From a virus, in IMG/VR virus record IMGVR_UViG_3300017771_000005, positions 1-63,394 of that record: a stretch of DNA of 63,394 bases. One strand, written 5' to 3'. Both the position numbers and the translations under genes were made by a program. This document shows positions 1-7,959 of this stretch, in pieces. The notes beneath the pieces were generated by a model. The model did no database searches. It was not told where the DNA came from and saw only the letters and a list, made by a program, of their open reading frames with translations. Each line of letters opens with the position of its first letter. Within the stretch, counting starts at the first letter, position 1.

Positions 1-414
1 GGCAGTGCCCTTCTTATCATATCGTGACGCATACTTGAGGATGTTGCTGCGACAGAATGCCTCACCATCACCACAAGCTTCGATAAGATCAAGAGTCTGA
101 ATCTTATCATCACCAGCAGAATAGTGCTGTTGATATGTTCCTGAAATGTAATCTGAAAGTTCTTTGAGGATTTCTGCCTCACTATATTTGTATCGGTTGG
201 AGTCTTTATTCATAGTAGGGTTGTTAATCAAGAATTCATAATCACTATGCCCCCACGGGCGAATACCATCGTCAGTTGGTAGTTCAGTGTAATCTGGATA
301 TGGATATTCATCCAATCCATAATCCATAGTTGTTTTTTGTGAGACTGTAATCTCAGGATATGGGTATTCATCCATGTTCAATTCATCGTATAGGAGAGAC
401 CACGAGTTAACCAT
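1..414 (-). CDS. DUF3310-like protein, 3' end cut by window edge
   Basis: An open minus-strand frame starts at ATG 414 and runs 138 codons without a stop to base 1. Its C-terminal visible part (HYSAGDDKIQTLDLIEA...NILKYASRYDKKG) matches the DUF3310 pattern, in which an 'I-E-A' helix is followed by 'N-x-x-KY-x-x-R-x-x-KKG'. DUF3310 is common in tailed phages and its biochemical role is not settled. The N-terminal half is acidic and tyrosine-rich and holds the heptapeptide DEYPYPE/DEYPYPD twice, 22 residues apart. The start lies 7 nt past the CobS-like stop, so the two are probably co-transcribed. Family assignment is from motif memory; the rest of the protein lies outside the window. Confidence 0.8.
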   Translation of the reverse strand, partial: MVNSWSLLYDELNMDEYPYPEITVSQKTTMDYGLDEYPYPDYTELPTDDGIRPWGHSDYEFLINNPTMNKDSNRYKYSEAEILKELSDYISGTYQQHYSAGDDKIQTLDLIEACGDGEAFCRSNILKYASRYDKKGTA

Positions 415-421
415 AATTATA

Positions 422-1516
422 TCAGGATAACTCGTTTACGTCAAGGTTGAAGTCAGCATCGACCTTATCATACAGTTCCATGAAGGCACTCTTGGTATGA
501 TCATCGAAGCGGTTGAGGCACATCTCCAGTGCTTTCTGCTTGTCGTTAAAGATTGCATATGCACGGATGATATGAACCAGACGACGAGTGCTGACAATCT
601 CCTCCAGCGTTCCGTCACAAGCAAAGAAGGTTTTACGAATAACGTCTGCCCAGTCAACTAAACGCTTACAGAAGTCTTCGTTGTCAACACCGAGTTCATT
701 TGCCGTGTTCTGAAGAATCACCATCTCAATGGCAGCACTGGGATATGCCTGCTCAAAGGTCACAGGGAAACGCTCAAGAAACGCTTCATTCAGAACATTA
801 GTACCGATAAAACGTCCATCATCAGAACCCTTACCCTTAGTGTTGGCAGTAGCAATGACATTGAATCCATTGGCAGGTTGCACAAACCGACCAATCTTCT
901 TTAGGAAGACTCCCTTACCTTCTAAGATGGACTGAAGGCAAAGAATCTTATTAGATGCAAGGTCCACCTCATCCAGAAGCAGTATTGCTCCGCGCTCCAA
1001 CGCTTCAATAACTGGTCCGTTGTGCCATACTGTTCCGCCATTAACAAGGCGGAACCCACCAATAAGGTCGTCTTCATCAGTTTCGATTGTGATATTTACA
1101 CGAATTAGTTCCCTACCCAGTTGAGCACATGCTTGCTCCACAGAGAAGGTTTTTCCATTACCAGAGAGTCCAGTAATGAATGCAGGATAGAATAGTTTGG
1201 ATTGGATGATTTTTTTGAGATCACGGAATCCGCCAAAAGGAACAAAGTTGGAATCTTTCTCTGGAATCAAGTTCTGTTCAACCGCTGGCATTGCGGGAGG
1301 AGCATTGAAAGTCTTCTCAATAGTCTCGACAGTACCACGAGCAATTTCAAGATTCCAACGACCACGAGAGGTCTTATATTCTTCCAGGCGGCGAGTTACA
1401 GTCTGATATACCACATCGTTCATGGCACAGTATGCCCGAACATCAGAAGCAGTGATTTCAGGACCATAGGTTTCTTTTAGAGAGTTGATCAGTTGATCGT
1501 TGGTCATCGAAAGCAT
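422..1516 (-). CDS. cobS: MoxR/CobS-like AAA+ ATPase
   Basis: This 364-aa AAA+ ATPase has Walker A GLSGNGKT at about residues 116-123, Walker B ILLLDEVD at about 178-185, a sensor-1-like ATAN near 222-225 and a probable arginine finger in EAFLERF near 249. It matches the protein annotated CobS (cobaltochelatase ATPase subunit) in T4-like cyanophages. The gene follows a VWA protein, the usual AAA+/VWA pairing of cobalt and magnesium chelatases and of MoxR systems. ATP-driven remodelling of a partner is the safe inference. Metal insertion into a corrin or tetrapyrrole is not shown, because no CobN-like large subunit is in the window. An in-frame alternative start lies at residue 4. Confidence 0.88.
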   Translation of the reverse strand: MLSMTNDQLINSLKETYGPEITASDVRAYCAMNDVVYQTVTRRLEEYKTSRGRWNLEIARGTVETIEKTFNAPPAMPAVEQNLIPEKDSNFVPFGGFRDLKKIIQSKLFYPAFITGLSGNGKTFSVEQACAQLGRELIRVNITIETDEDDLIGGFRLVNGGTVWHNGPVIEALERGAILLLDEVDLASNKILCLQSILEGKGVFLKKIGRFVQPANGFNVIATANTKGKGSDDGRFIGTNVLNEAFLERFPVTFEQAYPSAAIEMVILQNTANELGVDNEDFCKRLVDWADVIRKTFFACDGTLEEIVSTRRLVHIIRAYAIFNDKQKALEMCLNRFDDHTKSAFMELYDKVDADFNLDVNELS

Positions 1517-1556
1517 TGTTTGTTGGATCGCTTGTGAATAGTATAAGGGATGCCTA

Positions 1557-1574
1557 GGGTCTCGTCAGAGACCC
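1557..1574 (-). other. Hairpin between cobT-like and cobS-like genes
   Basis: A perfect 7-bp stem GGGTCTC/GAGACCC closes a 4-nt loop in the 79-bp spacer. There is no U-tract on either strand, so it is not a standard intrinsic terminator. It lies directly beside a degenerate copy of the 24-bp palindrome described at 59-63 kb. RNA processing or attenuation between the two genes is possible. Confidence 0.5.
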
Positions 1575-1595
1575 TTGTGACAGTTATTCAAGTGG

Positions 1596-3728
1596 TCATG
1601 CGACAAGTTGAATAAAATCAGACAAGATTTTTTTATTTAGTTTTTTGTTCTTCAAACTCTTGATGAATGCATTCTTGATTTGACTCTTAGTAGCATTATC
1701 TTGAACTACAAACTCATCGTCCTGAGATAGAGCAGTTGAAGAGAGACCAAAGTATGCATCATATCCACTACTCTTGATATTCATAGTTTTAGTCTTCTTC
1801 CAGACAGACATGAGTTTATCATACTCATCACCAAAGTACCCAGTATACTTGCGGATGAATCCACCACTATCACGAGGAGCAAGAACTCGAATACCAATCA
1901 AGTTCATCTGTGGGAAGTTGTCTTTCAGATTGCGGAGAAGAATGTCTGTATTGTCACCTAGTCCAGTATTCATATTGTAATTTTTACCGGTCTTACGATC
2001 ACGAAAGACAATATTATCCTGCGACTCTGCACCACGAAGACCAAGAGATGGTTCCTCCTCCCAGTGACGATAGAACATAGTATGGTAGCGCATTCCATAT
2101 CCCTCACCATCGGTAAGGATTACACACTGAACCTTCTCAACATTGTTGTCTTTTTTGAATTGAGGAATAATCTGGTACAAAGCGAGAATTGCTTCATTCA
2201 AAGGAGTTCCAGAAAGAGAAAGTCCCACAGGAATATCATGATGACTATAATTTGATTTAGTATATCGAGAAGCAACTCTCCAAATGTTAATCATTTGCTT
2301 TTCCAACTGACGAGTCGATACCTTGCTCGTAAACAGATTCATCAAAGACACATGTTCTTGGATATAGATATTGCCTTCTTTTTTTTCGTAGGAGAGTTGA
2401 TACATATTCTCCTTAGGGTAATCAGCGGTAAACGCATACACCTCAAAAGGAATACCAACCTTCTTACAGAACCACATCAAATTGTACAATTGCTTCATGG
2501 TGTCCAATAGGACATTACCCATTGAACCAGACCAATCCAAAACAAAAACTAGACCATGGTTTTTTCCTTCAGGAAGAATAGTCACCTTCTTAAACAGATC
2601 CTCGTTGTACTTGTAAGTGTGTAGTTTGGAACAATCCAGGACTCCAGTACGAGAGGTAGTTGCACGAGAATATGCGGTAGCAGACTTCTTGCATTCAAAT
2701 TCCTTGACCATGTAGTTTACTTCTACCTGTGCATCTTTCTTAAACTTTATGTAATCCAGATCACCATTAGCAAAGATGTCATATTCCATATCTGGATACA
2801 ATTCATCAATATGAGACTGTCGCTCTTCCCAATACTGTTCACAACCCTCATGGATTTTTTGATTAGGAATAATCAGACGATCTAAGAACATCTTTGGACG
2901 TTCAATGTAAATATTCTCAACAGCGTTGGGATTGTTGAGTTTTTTCAGTGCTTCTTCTAGGGACTCAGTTGTGTGGGATCCTGCTGGTGATGGTTGAGGT
3001 TGAACCTCCTCCTCATCTTCATCATCCTCAATTTGGTCTATAGAAGATGCAGCACCACCATACGATTCACCAGATTCTGGTTCCGTAGATTCATCTTCAT
3101 CACTCTCTCCACTTCCTTGAGATTGATCAGCATCAGGACTGCCATTACTCGGCATAGGAACCTCATTCGTCTGCTCCTCCACTTCATTCATACACTCGGT
3201 ATAAACGATCTCAGAGACCCTCAGAACGTCCTCAAAGGTCTCACAATCAGAGATCTGACGGAGAATAGTCTTCTCATGATTAGTAAATTCAATGGAAACA
3301 AATGCACCAATCTTGAAATGTAGATTAATACGATCAGCGAAACTCATTCCATTGACATCTATGTCCTTGATGGCAAAGAAGTCCATGTCAGAAAGTTCAT
3401 GATATGCCTTGTAGAAATCTTTACTAAGACCACCATATCTCTGCTTAACCTTCCTCTCAATGCGGACATCCTCTATGATGTTCACAATGACTGGAGTGGT
3501 ATTATATTGACCTAACCAGTTCATATTGGGAGTGTACAGGGCATGTCCAACCTCATGTCCCACCAGCATGTCATAGACAGCGTTACTCGCATTTTCCCAC
3601 ATGGGAAGAATAAGGACGCGAGTATGGACATTGAACTGTGCAGTCTCTACCTTCTTATGCTCAACAGCGATGTCCTCGGTGGCAAGCAGACGGGCGAGAG
3701 TGCCTTTGATTTCAAACTTGACAGACAT
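1596..3728 (-). CDS. cobT: VWA-domain protein with HExxH zincin motif (CobT-like)
   Basis: The open frame reaches 3827, but I take ATG 3728 (MSVKFEIKG, 710 aa), because the longer start would lie far inside the preceding small gene. An N-terminal HEVGH motif at about residues 58-62, followed by a downstream IIEDVRIER segment, looks like a metallopeptidase site with a possible third Glu ligand. A long acidic Ser/Glu/Asp linker follows, then a von Willebrand factor A domain with a full MIDAS motif DWSGSMG near residue 397. Cyanophage annotations call it CobT or peptidase. It is coupled to the downstream AAA+ ATPase, with which it probably forms a chaperone- or chelatase-like complex. The substrate is unknown. 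Confidence 0.82.
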   Translation of the reverse strand: MSVKFEIKGTLARLLATEDIAVEHKKVETAQFNVHTRVLILPMWENASNAVYDMLVGHEVGHALYTPNMNWLGQYNTTPVIVNIIEDVRIERKVKQRYGGLSKDFYKAYHELSDMDFFAIKDIDVNGMSFADRINLHFKIGAFVSIEFTNHEKTILRQISDCETFEDVLRVSEIVYTECMNEVEEQTNEVPMPSNGSPDADQSQGSGESDEDESTEPESGESYGGAASSIDQIEDDEDEEEVQPQPSPAGSHTTESLEEALKKLNNPNAVENIYIERPKMFLDRLIIPNQKIHEGCEQYWEERQSHIDELYPDMEYDIFANGDLDYIKFKKDAQVEVNYMVKEFECKKSATAYSRATTSRTGVLDCSKLHTYKYNEDLFKKVTILPEGKNHGLVFVLDWSGSMGNVLLDTMKQLYNLMWFCKKVGIPFEVYAFTADYPKENMYQLSYEKKEGNIYIQEHVSLMNLFTSKVSTRQLEKQMINIWRVASRYTKSNYSHHDIPVGLSLSGTPLNEAILALYQIIPQFKKDNNVEKVQCVILTDGEGYGMRYHTMFYRHWEEEPSLGLRGAESQDNIVFRDRKTGKNYNMNTGLGDNTDILLRNLKDNFPQMNLIGIRVLAPRDSGGFIRKYTGYFGDEYDKLMSVWKKTKTMNIKSSGYDAYFGLSSTALSQDDEFVVQDNATKSQIKNAFIKSLKNKKLNKKILSDFIQLVA

Positions 3729-3897
3729 TGGTTTGTTCCGAATGACCATATAATACAAAAGAACCCCGCCTTTGGGGCGAGGTCTTGTGACGCTTCTTGA
3801 ATTGGCGCAGTGCTTCACGTCGGGCACGCAGCGCCTGTGGTTTGAGTTTTCTCTTCTGGTCTTTACCAGAATTGTGTTGCCAGTTTGGAGTGGTCAT
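3712..3897 (-). CDS. Small basic protein
   Basis: This 61-aa protein is rich in Lys, Arg and Gln and starts MTTPNWQHNSGKDQ. Its ATG overlaps the gp46 stop as ATGA, and its end overlaps the start of the VWA gene by 17 nt. That tight packing supports a real translated gene. Predicted pI is very high, and the middle (ALRARREALRQFKKR) could form an amphipathic basic helix, which is compatible with nucleic-acid binding. I do not recognise a family. Confidence 0.6.
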   Translation of the reverse strand: MTTPNWQHNSGKDQKRKLKPQALRARREALRQFKKRHKTSPQRRGSFVLYGHSEQTNVCQV

Positions 3898-5606
3898 GGC
3901 ACAATGCGACTGAATCCCTTGAACTTCTCGAATTTTATCACATTATCGAACTTATCGTGAAGATCGGTCTTGTGTGAGATGATGAATGTGTTACTATCTT
4001 CGATGACGTACTTGACGATCTTAAGGAACTCTTCTACTCCAAACCCATCAAGAGAACTATCAAAAATTTCATCCATGATGAGTAGGTTTGTATTTGTAGA
4101 GTTTTTAAACTTTGCAACTTCTCTCCATGTGAACAGAAGTGCCAGGTCAATTCTTTGTCTTTCTCCTTCACTGAAAGAAGTATATGAAAAATTTTCGTGG
4201 ATAGGAGATTGAATCGATTCATTAAACTCTTCATCAAGAGTAAAATTAATGTAGAAGTCCATCATTTGCAGGTATCTATTCACCTGTTTGTTAATCAACG
4301 GAAGATACTTCTGTATAATTTTGGACTTCACACCTGAGTCTTTTAGAAGACTCTGAGTAAAATCGTAGTATGCAATTGTTTCTTTTTTCTCAGAAAGATT
4401 AGTATCGGAATTTTCTAGATCTTCCTGGAACTTGGTTAACTTCTCATACTCAGTACTTGAATTCTGTAGTTGGTCGGTAATTCTTTGAATTTCCGATTCA
4501 AGATCTTGGATTCTTCTCTGATGTGAAGCGATCCGAGTATTGTTTTGAGAAATGCCATGCGTTAGTTTTGTGATCTCCTTCGAAAGAATATTGAATTGAC
4601 GTTCTCGCTCTTTTTCGAACTTAATTGTTTCTTCAAGTTTCACATAACCATCTTTTAGTTCCTTTGCTCTATTTTGAACGTCACTAATTCTATTTACACG
4701 AAACTCTTCTTCTATGTCTTGATGACAAGTAGGGCATACCGTATTTTCAGTGAAAAACTTATGCTCTTCAGTAATAGTAGTTACTTTTTGAGTAATCTGA
4801 CCCTTAAGTGTGTTTAGTTTTGATAACTTATCTGCTGCACCAATTACTTTCTCTTGTTCTTTAGTGCGAGATTCGATATTTACCTGGGTCTTGGAATTTT
4901 GATCCATATACTCAGAAACTTCTTCCATCAAAGTGGTAATCGATCCCTTCTTTGTTGTGATATCTTCTTTACTGCGACTCTCAATCTCTTGAATAAAATC
5001 GTTTTGCATTCTGACTTTATCTTGAAGAGATTCTTTCTTTAGAGTAAGTGTTCTAACATCGTCTCTTATTGAACGAATCTTTTCCTTCACAATATTAGTC
5101 ATTGAAGAAAAGATTTTAATATCCAATAAATCTTCAATAACTTCTCTTCTATTGGTAGCACTCAGTTGCATAAATGGAACGAAGTTACTACTTCCCAGAA
5201 TCACAATCTGAGTGAATGATTTGAAATTCATCTTCAAAACACTTTGTTCAAACCATTTCTGTTGTTCAGATGAAGAAGCATCCTGATTGAACAACTCACC
5301 ATTCTTATAGATTTCAAAGATGGATGGTTTGATTCCTCTACGAATTTTAAATTCACTACTAGAAATCTTAAACTCAATCTCAACTAAACAATCCTTTTCA
5401 TTGATTGAATTAGTTAGTTGTGGTTTGTTAATATTTCTGAAAGACTTTCCAAACAAAACAAAAGTAAGGGCATCAAAAATGGTGCTCTTACCTGCTCCGT
5501 TATTACCGATGATTAGAGTATTTTCAGTTTTAGTGAAGTTTACTTCTGTAAAATGGTTCCCGGTACTTAAAAAATTCTTCCACCTAATTGTTTCAAATAA
5601 AATCAT
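3894..5606 (-). CDS. 46: gp46 recombination endonuclease subunit (Rad50/SbcC-like)
   Basis: This 570-aa SMC-like ATPase has Walker A GNNGAGKS at residues 34-41, long coiled coils, a zinc-hook CPTC motif near 291-294, the ABC signature SFSEGERQR near 472 and Walker B LLIMDEIFD near 505. With gp47 it forms the T4 exonuclease that resects DNA ends for recombination-dependent replication and helps degrade host DNA. The size is close to T4 gp46. It overlaps the upstream DUF3110 gene by 14 nt and the downstream small gene by 4 nt. All key motifs are intact. Confidence 0.96.
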   Translation of the reverse strand: MILFETIRWKNFLSTGNHFTEVNFTKTENTLIIGNNGAGKSTIFDALTFVLFGKSFRNINKPQLTNSINEKDCLVEIEFKISSSEFKIRRGIKPSIFEIYKNGELFNQDASSSEQQKWFEQSVLKMNFKSFTQIVILGSSNFVPFMQLSATNRREVIEDLLDIKIFSSMTNIVKEKIRSIRDDVRTLTLKKESLQDKVRMQNDFIQEIESRSKEDITTKKGSITTLMEEVSEYMDQNSKTQVNIESRTKEQEKVIGAADKLSKLNTLKGQITQKVTTITEEHKFFTENTVCPTCHQDIEEEFRVNRISDVQNRAKELKDGYVKLEETIKFEKERERQFNILSKEITKLTHGISQNNTRIASHQRRIQDLESEIQRITDQLQNSSTEYEKLTKFQEDLENSDTNLSEKKETIAYYDFTQSLLKDSGVKSKIIQKYLPLINKQVNRYLQMMDFYINFTLDEEFNESIQSPIHENFSYTSFSEGERQRIDLALLFTWREVAKFKNSTNTNLLIMDEIFDSSLDGFGVEEFLKIVKYVIEDSNTFIISHKTDLHDKFDNVIKFEKFKGFSRIVP

Positions 5607-5874
5607 TTTTTAAAATATCCTTTGGAGGAATCACAATGTCATTTTTGGTAATAATCATGTACATGTAACCGAAGTTGTCACACGTTTTAATTATAGCATT
5701 ATCGTCAACTTCAACCGCAGTCATTTCTGGATACTCATGATTATTTTCCAACATCAAACCAAATCTAGTAGCATCATCTTGTTCTTCAAACAAATAAAGA
5801 ACTTGATCACCTTTTTCATTTGACGCTGAATATGCACCATTCTCTTCTTTTCCTAAAACTGCTAATATATACAT
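5593..5874 (-). CDS. DUF3110 family protein
   Basis: ATG 5874 (MYILAVLG, 93 aa) starts just after the gp47 stop. The longer open frame would begin inside gp47, so I reject that start. The pattern (Y-I-L-x-V, then V-L-Y-L-F-E-x-x-x-D-A-T-R-F, then an acidic E-V-D-D stretch) matches DUF3110, a small family of cyanobacteria and their phages. Its function is unknown. It sits between the two subunit genes of the recombination nuclease and overlaps gp46 by 14 nt, so it is probably co-translated with them. Confidence 0.75.
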   Translation of the reverse strand: MYILAVLGKEENGAYSASNEKGDQVLYLFEEQDDATRFGLMLENNHEYPEMTAVEVDDNAIIKTCDNFGYMYMIITKNDIVIPPKDILKNDFI

Positions 5875-5875
5875 G

Positions 5876-6919
5876 TTACAGTATTTCGCACGCTTCTTGA
5901 TAGATTTCCTTGACCATGGATTGAACTTTTGACTTATCCATTCCAAAATCAGATTCTTGTATGTATCTATTCAGGATGGAAAGTGTATCTTCAGATTCTA
6001 AAGTTTCTTCATCTTCTATATCATCAATATCAACAAAATTGAAGTTTTCTACAATTTTAATCTCTTCTACGTCAGAAGCATATAACTTATCTAAGAACTT
6101 ATCAAACTGCTTAGCATTGGTTTTTTTCTTGACAATAACTTTTACAATCTTATTCTTATACTTTGTAGTATCAAATAATTTGTAATTTGTATCTTCATAG
6201 TAGATATTAAAGAATAGACGGTGAGGATTATCTATGTGTGTAATCTCTAGAGTTTCAGTATCAAATATTGTAAATCCACGAGGATCATCAACATCAGACC
6301 AGAACATTTCGTATGGATTTCCTAGATAAAATATCCGCCCATCAGTCGATCTAGTGTGATAGTGACCGGAGAAGACATGGGAGAACTTCTCAAATAGTTT
6401 GCCGTCCAAACCATGCTCCATGATGATTTGTCGATTAACTCTAAATCCTGAGAGTTCAAGGTGCCCCATCGCGACCTTGCAAGTTGTCTTTTTAATACTT
6501 TTGAAAGTTTCATCTTGATTATCCTGATTAATCCAAGGTAAGAACAAGATGTCTAATCCACCAATATTGACTTCTTTTGCTTCTCCGTAAGTTTTGATAT
6601 TGTTATACGTTTGAAGTAGTAAGTCTGGTGAGTTTATGTCATTCGTGTTCTTGTAATATGTATCATGATTACCCACAATCATATGAACATCATAAGATTT
6701 CAAACGATCAAATACAACTCTCTTTGACCACTCAAGACTTTGATAATCAATTGATTTTCTACTATCAAAGGTATCTCCCATGTGAATGACAGTAGTGATA
6801 CCCTCCTTTTCTAAGGTTGGGAAAAATACATCATCATAAAAAAGTTCGAAGTAATCATGAATAAATTTTGAACCCTTTCTTGCCCCATAATGTGTATCAG
6901 TAATGATCGCAACCTTCAT
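5876..6919 (-). CDS. 47: gp47 recombination endonuclease subunit (Mre11/SbcD-like)
   Basis: This 347-aa calcineurin-like phosphoesterase shows the Mre11 metal-binding motifs in order: DTHYG at 8-12, HMGDTFD near 46-52, GNHD near 82-85 and SGHYHTR near 186. It is the nuclease partner of gp46. The gene overlaps gp55 by 4 nt (ATGA), so sigma factor and nuclease are translationally coupled. Size and motifs match T4 gp47. Confidence 0.96.
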   Translation of the reverse strand: MKVAIITDTHYGARKGSKFIHDYFELFYDDVFFPTLEKEGITTVIHMGDTFDSRKSIDYQSLEWSKRVVFDRLKSYDVHMIVGNHDTYYKNTNDINSPDLLLQTYNNIKTYGEAKEVNIGGLDILFLPWINQDNQDETFKSIKKTTCKVAMGHLELSGFRVNRQIIMEHGLDGKLFEKFSHVFSGHYHTRSTDGRIFYLGNPYEMFWSDVDDPRGFTIFDTETLEITHIDNPHRLFFNIYYEDTNYKLFDTTKYKNKIVKVIVKKKTNAKQFDKFLDKLYASDVEEIKIVENFNFVDIDDIEDEETLESEDTLSILNRYIQESDFGMDKSKVQSMVKEIYQEACEIL

Positions 6920-7419
6920 TGATTTCTCAACTTCGAGTGCACCGCATCTTTAATTGAATTATAGTCACTATAGTTTTCTCCATCGATCATAGTACTTCCA
7001 TCTGAGAATACTTCATCAAAACCAGTCTTTTCTAAGATCTTATTCTTAATCTCCAATTGTCTCTTTTCTTTCTGGATCCTACGTAAAAATGCATAATGAA
7101 TGATCTGAGTAAAATATGCAAAAGGATTGGAGGACTTTTTAGGATCGAAATTGTGAATATACTGAACACAATTTTCAATACCATCAGAAATCATATCATC
7201 TTTAAAGATATAATTAACAAAGTTTGGTTTGAATGAGAGGTGAGTTGCAATCTTAAGAAAGCACTCTCCAACGTAATTAGAAATTTGTGGTTTTGGATCT
7301 CCACGTTGTTCAGCAATTACTATACGTTGTCTATAATCAATAAGTGCTTCTAGGAACTCTTTGTTGTTAACATAGTGTACTGACCTTTTCCTTTTTGTCA
7401 TTGTTGTGCCTATTGCCAT
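6916..7419 (-). CDS. 55: gp55 late-transcription sigma factor
   Basis: This 167-aa highly reduced sigma factor resembles T4 gp55. The region DDMISDGIENCVQYIHNFDP followed by NPFAYFTQIIHYAFLRRI is a recognisable sigma region-2-like segment that melts the late -10 box. It directs host RNA polymerase to TATAAATA-type promoters, several of which precede virion genes here. A second in-frame ATG (residue 7) is also plausible. A sigma-70-like promoter lies just upstream, consistent with expression before late genes. Confidence 0.93.
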   Translation of the reverse strand: MAIGTTMTKRKRSVHYVNNKEFLEALIDYRQRIVIAEQRGDPKPQISNYVGECFLKIATHLSFKPNFVNYIFKDDMISDGIENCVQYIHNFDPKKSSNPFAYFTQIIHYAFLRRIQKEKRQLEIKNKILEKTGFDEVFSDGSTMIDGENYSDYNSIKDAVHSKLRNQ

Positions 7420-7443
7420 ATCTTATTTGTTCATTATGTATAC

Positions 7444-7471
7444 ATTATATCATGATTCTACAATAAATCAA
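7444..7471 (-). promoter_or_regulatory. Sigma-70-type promoter upstream of gp55
   Basis: On the minus strand TTGATT (7466-7471), a 16-nt spacer and TATAAT (7444-7449) precede the gp55 ATG at 7419. The box is a perfect host-type -10 with a good -35. The 120-bp gap 7420-7539 is otherwise AT-rich and without a gene. Confidence 0.65.
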
Positions 7472-7539
7472 GACTTGACAAGACCTAGTGAAATGCTTTA
7501 CAATATCTTTGTTAAGGTTCACAGGGTGGGTTGTAGCCT

Positions 7540-7956
7540 TTAAAGCTCTCTTTGTTCTGTAGAGTTTTTGAAGATCTTTTCTAAGATCTCTTTAGCATCA
7601 TTTACAGAAGACAAGTATCCCATCTCTTTAGTATTCATATTTCTACCTCTAGTTTTTTTAGAGTCCTTCTGTCTTACATAAGACTGATAGATATAAATCA
7701 TTTCAACATCCTTCGATTCAGACATTGTAAGAACCTCACATAGGTTAATAGCAAACATATCATCACTAGATGTCTTTAACCAAGGTTCAATTCGATATCC
7801 CATAGGATTACCTCTTTTACTAGTTGCTTCACTTATGGTAATTGGATTACTTAGTAGCAAGATAGTTTTATTTTCTTCTATCGATGGGAGAACTTTTGAA
7901 AAAATCTCTTCACCATTTTTAAATTTGATTGTTGCAAAAAAGTCTTCTTCTAACAT
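7540..7956 (-). CDS. Conserved cyanophage protein, possibly Sm-like fold
   Basis: This 138-aa protein begins MLEEDFFATIKFKNGEEIFSKV and continues with short alternating hydrophobic strands (ILLLSNPITI, YRIEPWL, FAINLCEVLTM). That is compatible with a small Sm/Hfq-like beta-barrel. The C-terminal third is polar and helical (VNDAKEILEKIFKNSTEQ). I do not recognise a certain family. It lies 3 nt downstream of uvsW and upstream of the gp55 promoter, so it likely closes the uvsY-uvsW unit. Confidence 0.75.
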   Translation of the reverse strand: MLEEDFFATIKFKNGEEIFSKVLPSIEENKTILLLSNPITISEATSKRGNPMGYRIEPWLKTSSDDMFAINLCEVLTMSESKDVEMIYIYQSYVRQKDSKKTRGRNMNTKEMGYLSSVNDAKEILEKIFKNSTEQREL

Positions 7957-7959
7957 ATA

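Noticed and set aside
1596-3827. Longer start of the VWA protein at 3827
   Set aside because: It would add 33 residues that overlap most of the preceding basic gene and lack the conserved start; ATG 3728 fits better.
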